A stretch of 64,000 nucleotides of DNA. Source: Flavobacterium crocinum. GTDB taxonomy: Bacteria; Bacteroidota; Bacteroidia; Flavobacteriales; Flavobacteriaceae. The notes under the pieces are model-generated. The model worked only from the letters and a program-made list of their open reading frames with translations, searched no databases and was not told where the DNA came from. The first letter of the stretch is position 1; the number at the start of each line of letters is the position of its first letter. Location of the stretch: assembly GCF_003122385.1 (NCBI RefSeq), contig NZ_CP029255.1:5704001-5768000 (forward strand), written 5' to 3'. Shown here piece after piece: positions 63,500-64,000 of the stretch. The position numbers and the translations under genes are program-made.

Positions 63500-64000
63500 T
63501 TAGCAGTTTCTTTAAAAATGGTGCATATTCATTTGCCAAAACCTTATGATCTGCCACATCCGGATGTCCAGAACATCCGTTTGGTGTCATCGGTTTAAAT
63601 TTGAAAATCTGAATTGGTTTATGTGCTATATCATTCGCGAAAGCATTTTTAACTTTATCCAGACAATCTTCAAAAACTAGCGCTCTGTCTCCGCCAACCA
63701 TCGGGCTGTTTGTAATCACAATCTGCACATTTGGATTGTGTTTATAAAGCATTTTTATAAAATCAATATAATTGGAAACATATTTTTCCGGATTAAAAGT
63801 AAGACGTTCTTTTTTACCATCTCCGCCAGAAAAATCATTTGTTCCCAATGCAATGCTGATAATATTCGGCTGAAAAGCAAAATCGTATTTAGGTTTCGAA
63901 TTGTCTTTTGTTAAATATAAATTTGGATAAACATCTGGCATTATGGCTTCATCTTTATGTTCATCATTCCAATTTCTATACATTCCGATTCCGGAAACAC
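63489..64000 (-). CDS. SGNH/GDSL esterase (CE2-like), N-terminus beyond the window
   Basis: The frame continues through the window edge ('VSGIGMYRNWND...'), so the Met at 63983 is internal. Visible residues include block III 'IISIALGTNDFSGGDG', 'VQIVITNSPMVGGDR' and the C-terminal Asp-x-x-His dyad 'GCSGHPDVADHKVLANEYAPFL'. The segment around 'GNGISRN/GIGMYRNW' and the pattern fit carbohydrate esterase family 2, acetylesterases that act on xylan or glucomannan oligosaccharides. It overlaps the SASA-type esterase gene by 11 bases. The complete protein likely has an N-terminal signal and a jelly-roll domain outside the window. Confidence 0.8.
   Translation of the reverse strand, partial: VSGIGMYRNWNDEHKDEAIMPDVYPNLYLTKDNSKPKYDFAFQPNIISIALGTNDFSGGDGKKERLTFNPEKYVSNYIDFIKMLYKHNPNVQIVITNSPMVGGDRALVFEDCLDKVKNAFANDIAHKPIQIFKFKPMTPNGCSGHPDVADHKVLANEYAPFLKKLLNEK

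Overview
The window is a chromosomal segment of a Flavobacterium-like member of the Bacteroidota. The evidence is low G+C, Bacteroidota-type promoter words (TAnnTTTG), two proteins with type IX secretion C-termini, a SusC/SusD locus, FadL-type and porin-type barrels, and many flavobacterial palindromic intergenic repeats. I saw no phage, transposase, CRISPR array or rRNA operon.

Region 1 (1-13.5 kb) is mixed housekeeping and regulation. It holds a truncated pRiA4b ORF-3-like gene, a four-helix-bundle (IVP-like) gene inside imperfect inverted repeats, a YejK/NdpA-like nucleoid protein, a TetR-SDR pair with matching palindromic operators, and a GAF protein of unknown role. These are followed by an HD-plus-Pycsar-TM membrane protein divergent from a very large metallophosphoesterase lipoprotein ending in a beta-barrel, then an SdiA-regulated-like lipoprotein and a conserved protein with a possible kinase-like core.

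Region 2 (13.6-35 kb) carries an ABC exporter pair, two adjacent type IX (type B) secreted proteins, typA, a PAS histidine kinase with a single-domain response regulator, rpsT, two tRNA-Glu genes and proS. After these come a Tyr/Trp/Gly-rich lipoprotein, a FadL-like barrel, rimO, a small periplasmic helical protein and a peptidoglycan amidase lipoprotein. A porin gene at 35.1-36.2 kb separates this region from the next.

Region 3 (36.8-64 kb, continuing past the edge) is a large polysaccharide utilization locus for beta-mannan, best fitting acetylated galacto(gluco)mannan. On the minus strand an AraC regulator precedes susC, susD, two surface glycan-binding lipoproteins, a GH27 alpha-galactosidase and a GH5 enzyme. 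On the plus strand are a GH26 mannanase, a GPH sugar transporter, a GH130 mannosylglucose phosphorylase, a cellobiose/mannobiose 2-epimerase, a carbohydrate-binding protein, a second GH26, a GH5_7-like mannanase and a GH97 alpha-galactosidase. On the minus strand again are an aldo/keto reductase, a GH3 beta-glucosidase and two SGNH-type acetylesterases, the last cut by the window end.

The parts form a coherent pathway. Surface lipoproteins bind and cut mannan, SusCD imports oligosaccharides, and periplasmic enzymes remove galactose, acetyl and glucose. The GPH carrier would bring disaccharides into the cytosol, where the epimerase turns mannobiose into mannosylglucose and GH130 splits it to mannose-1-phosphate and glucose. 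Assignments rest on sequence motifs read by eye; no database search was run.
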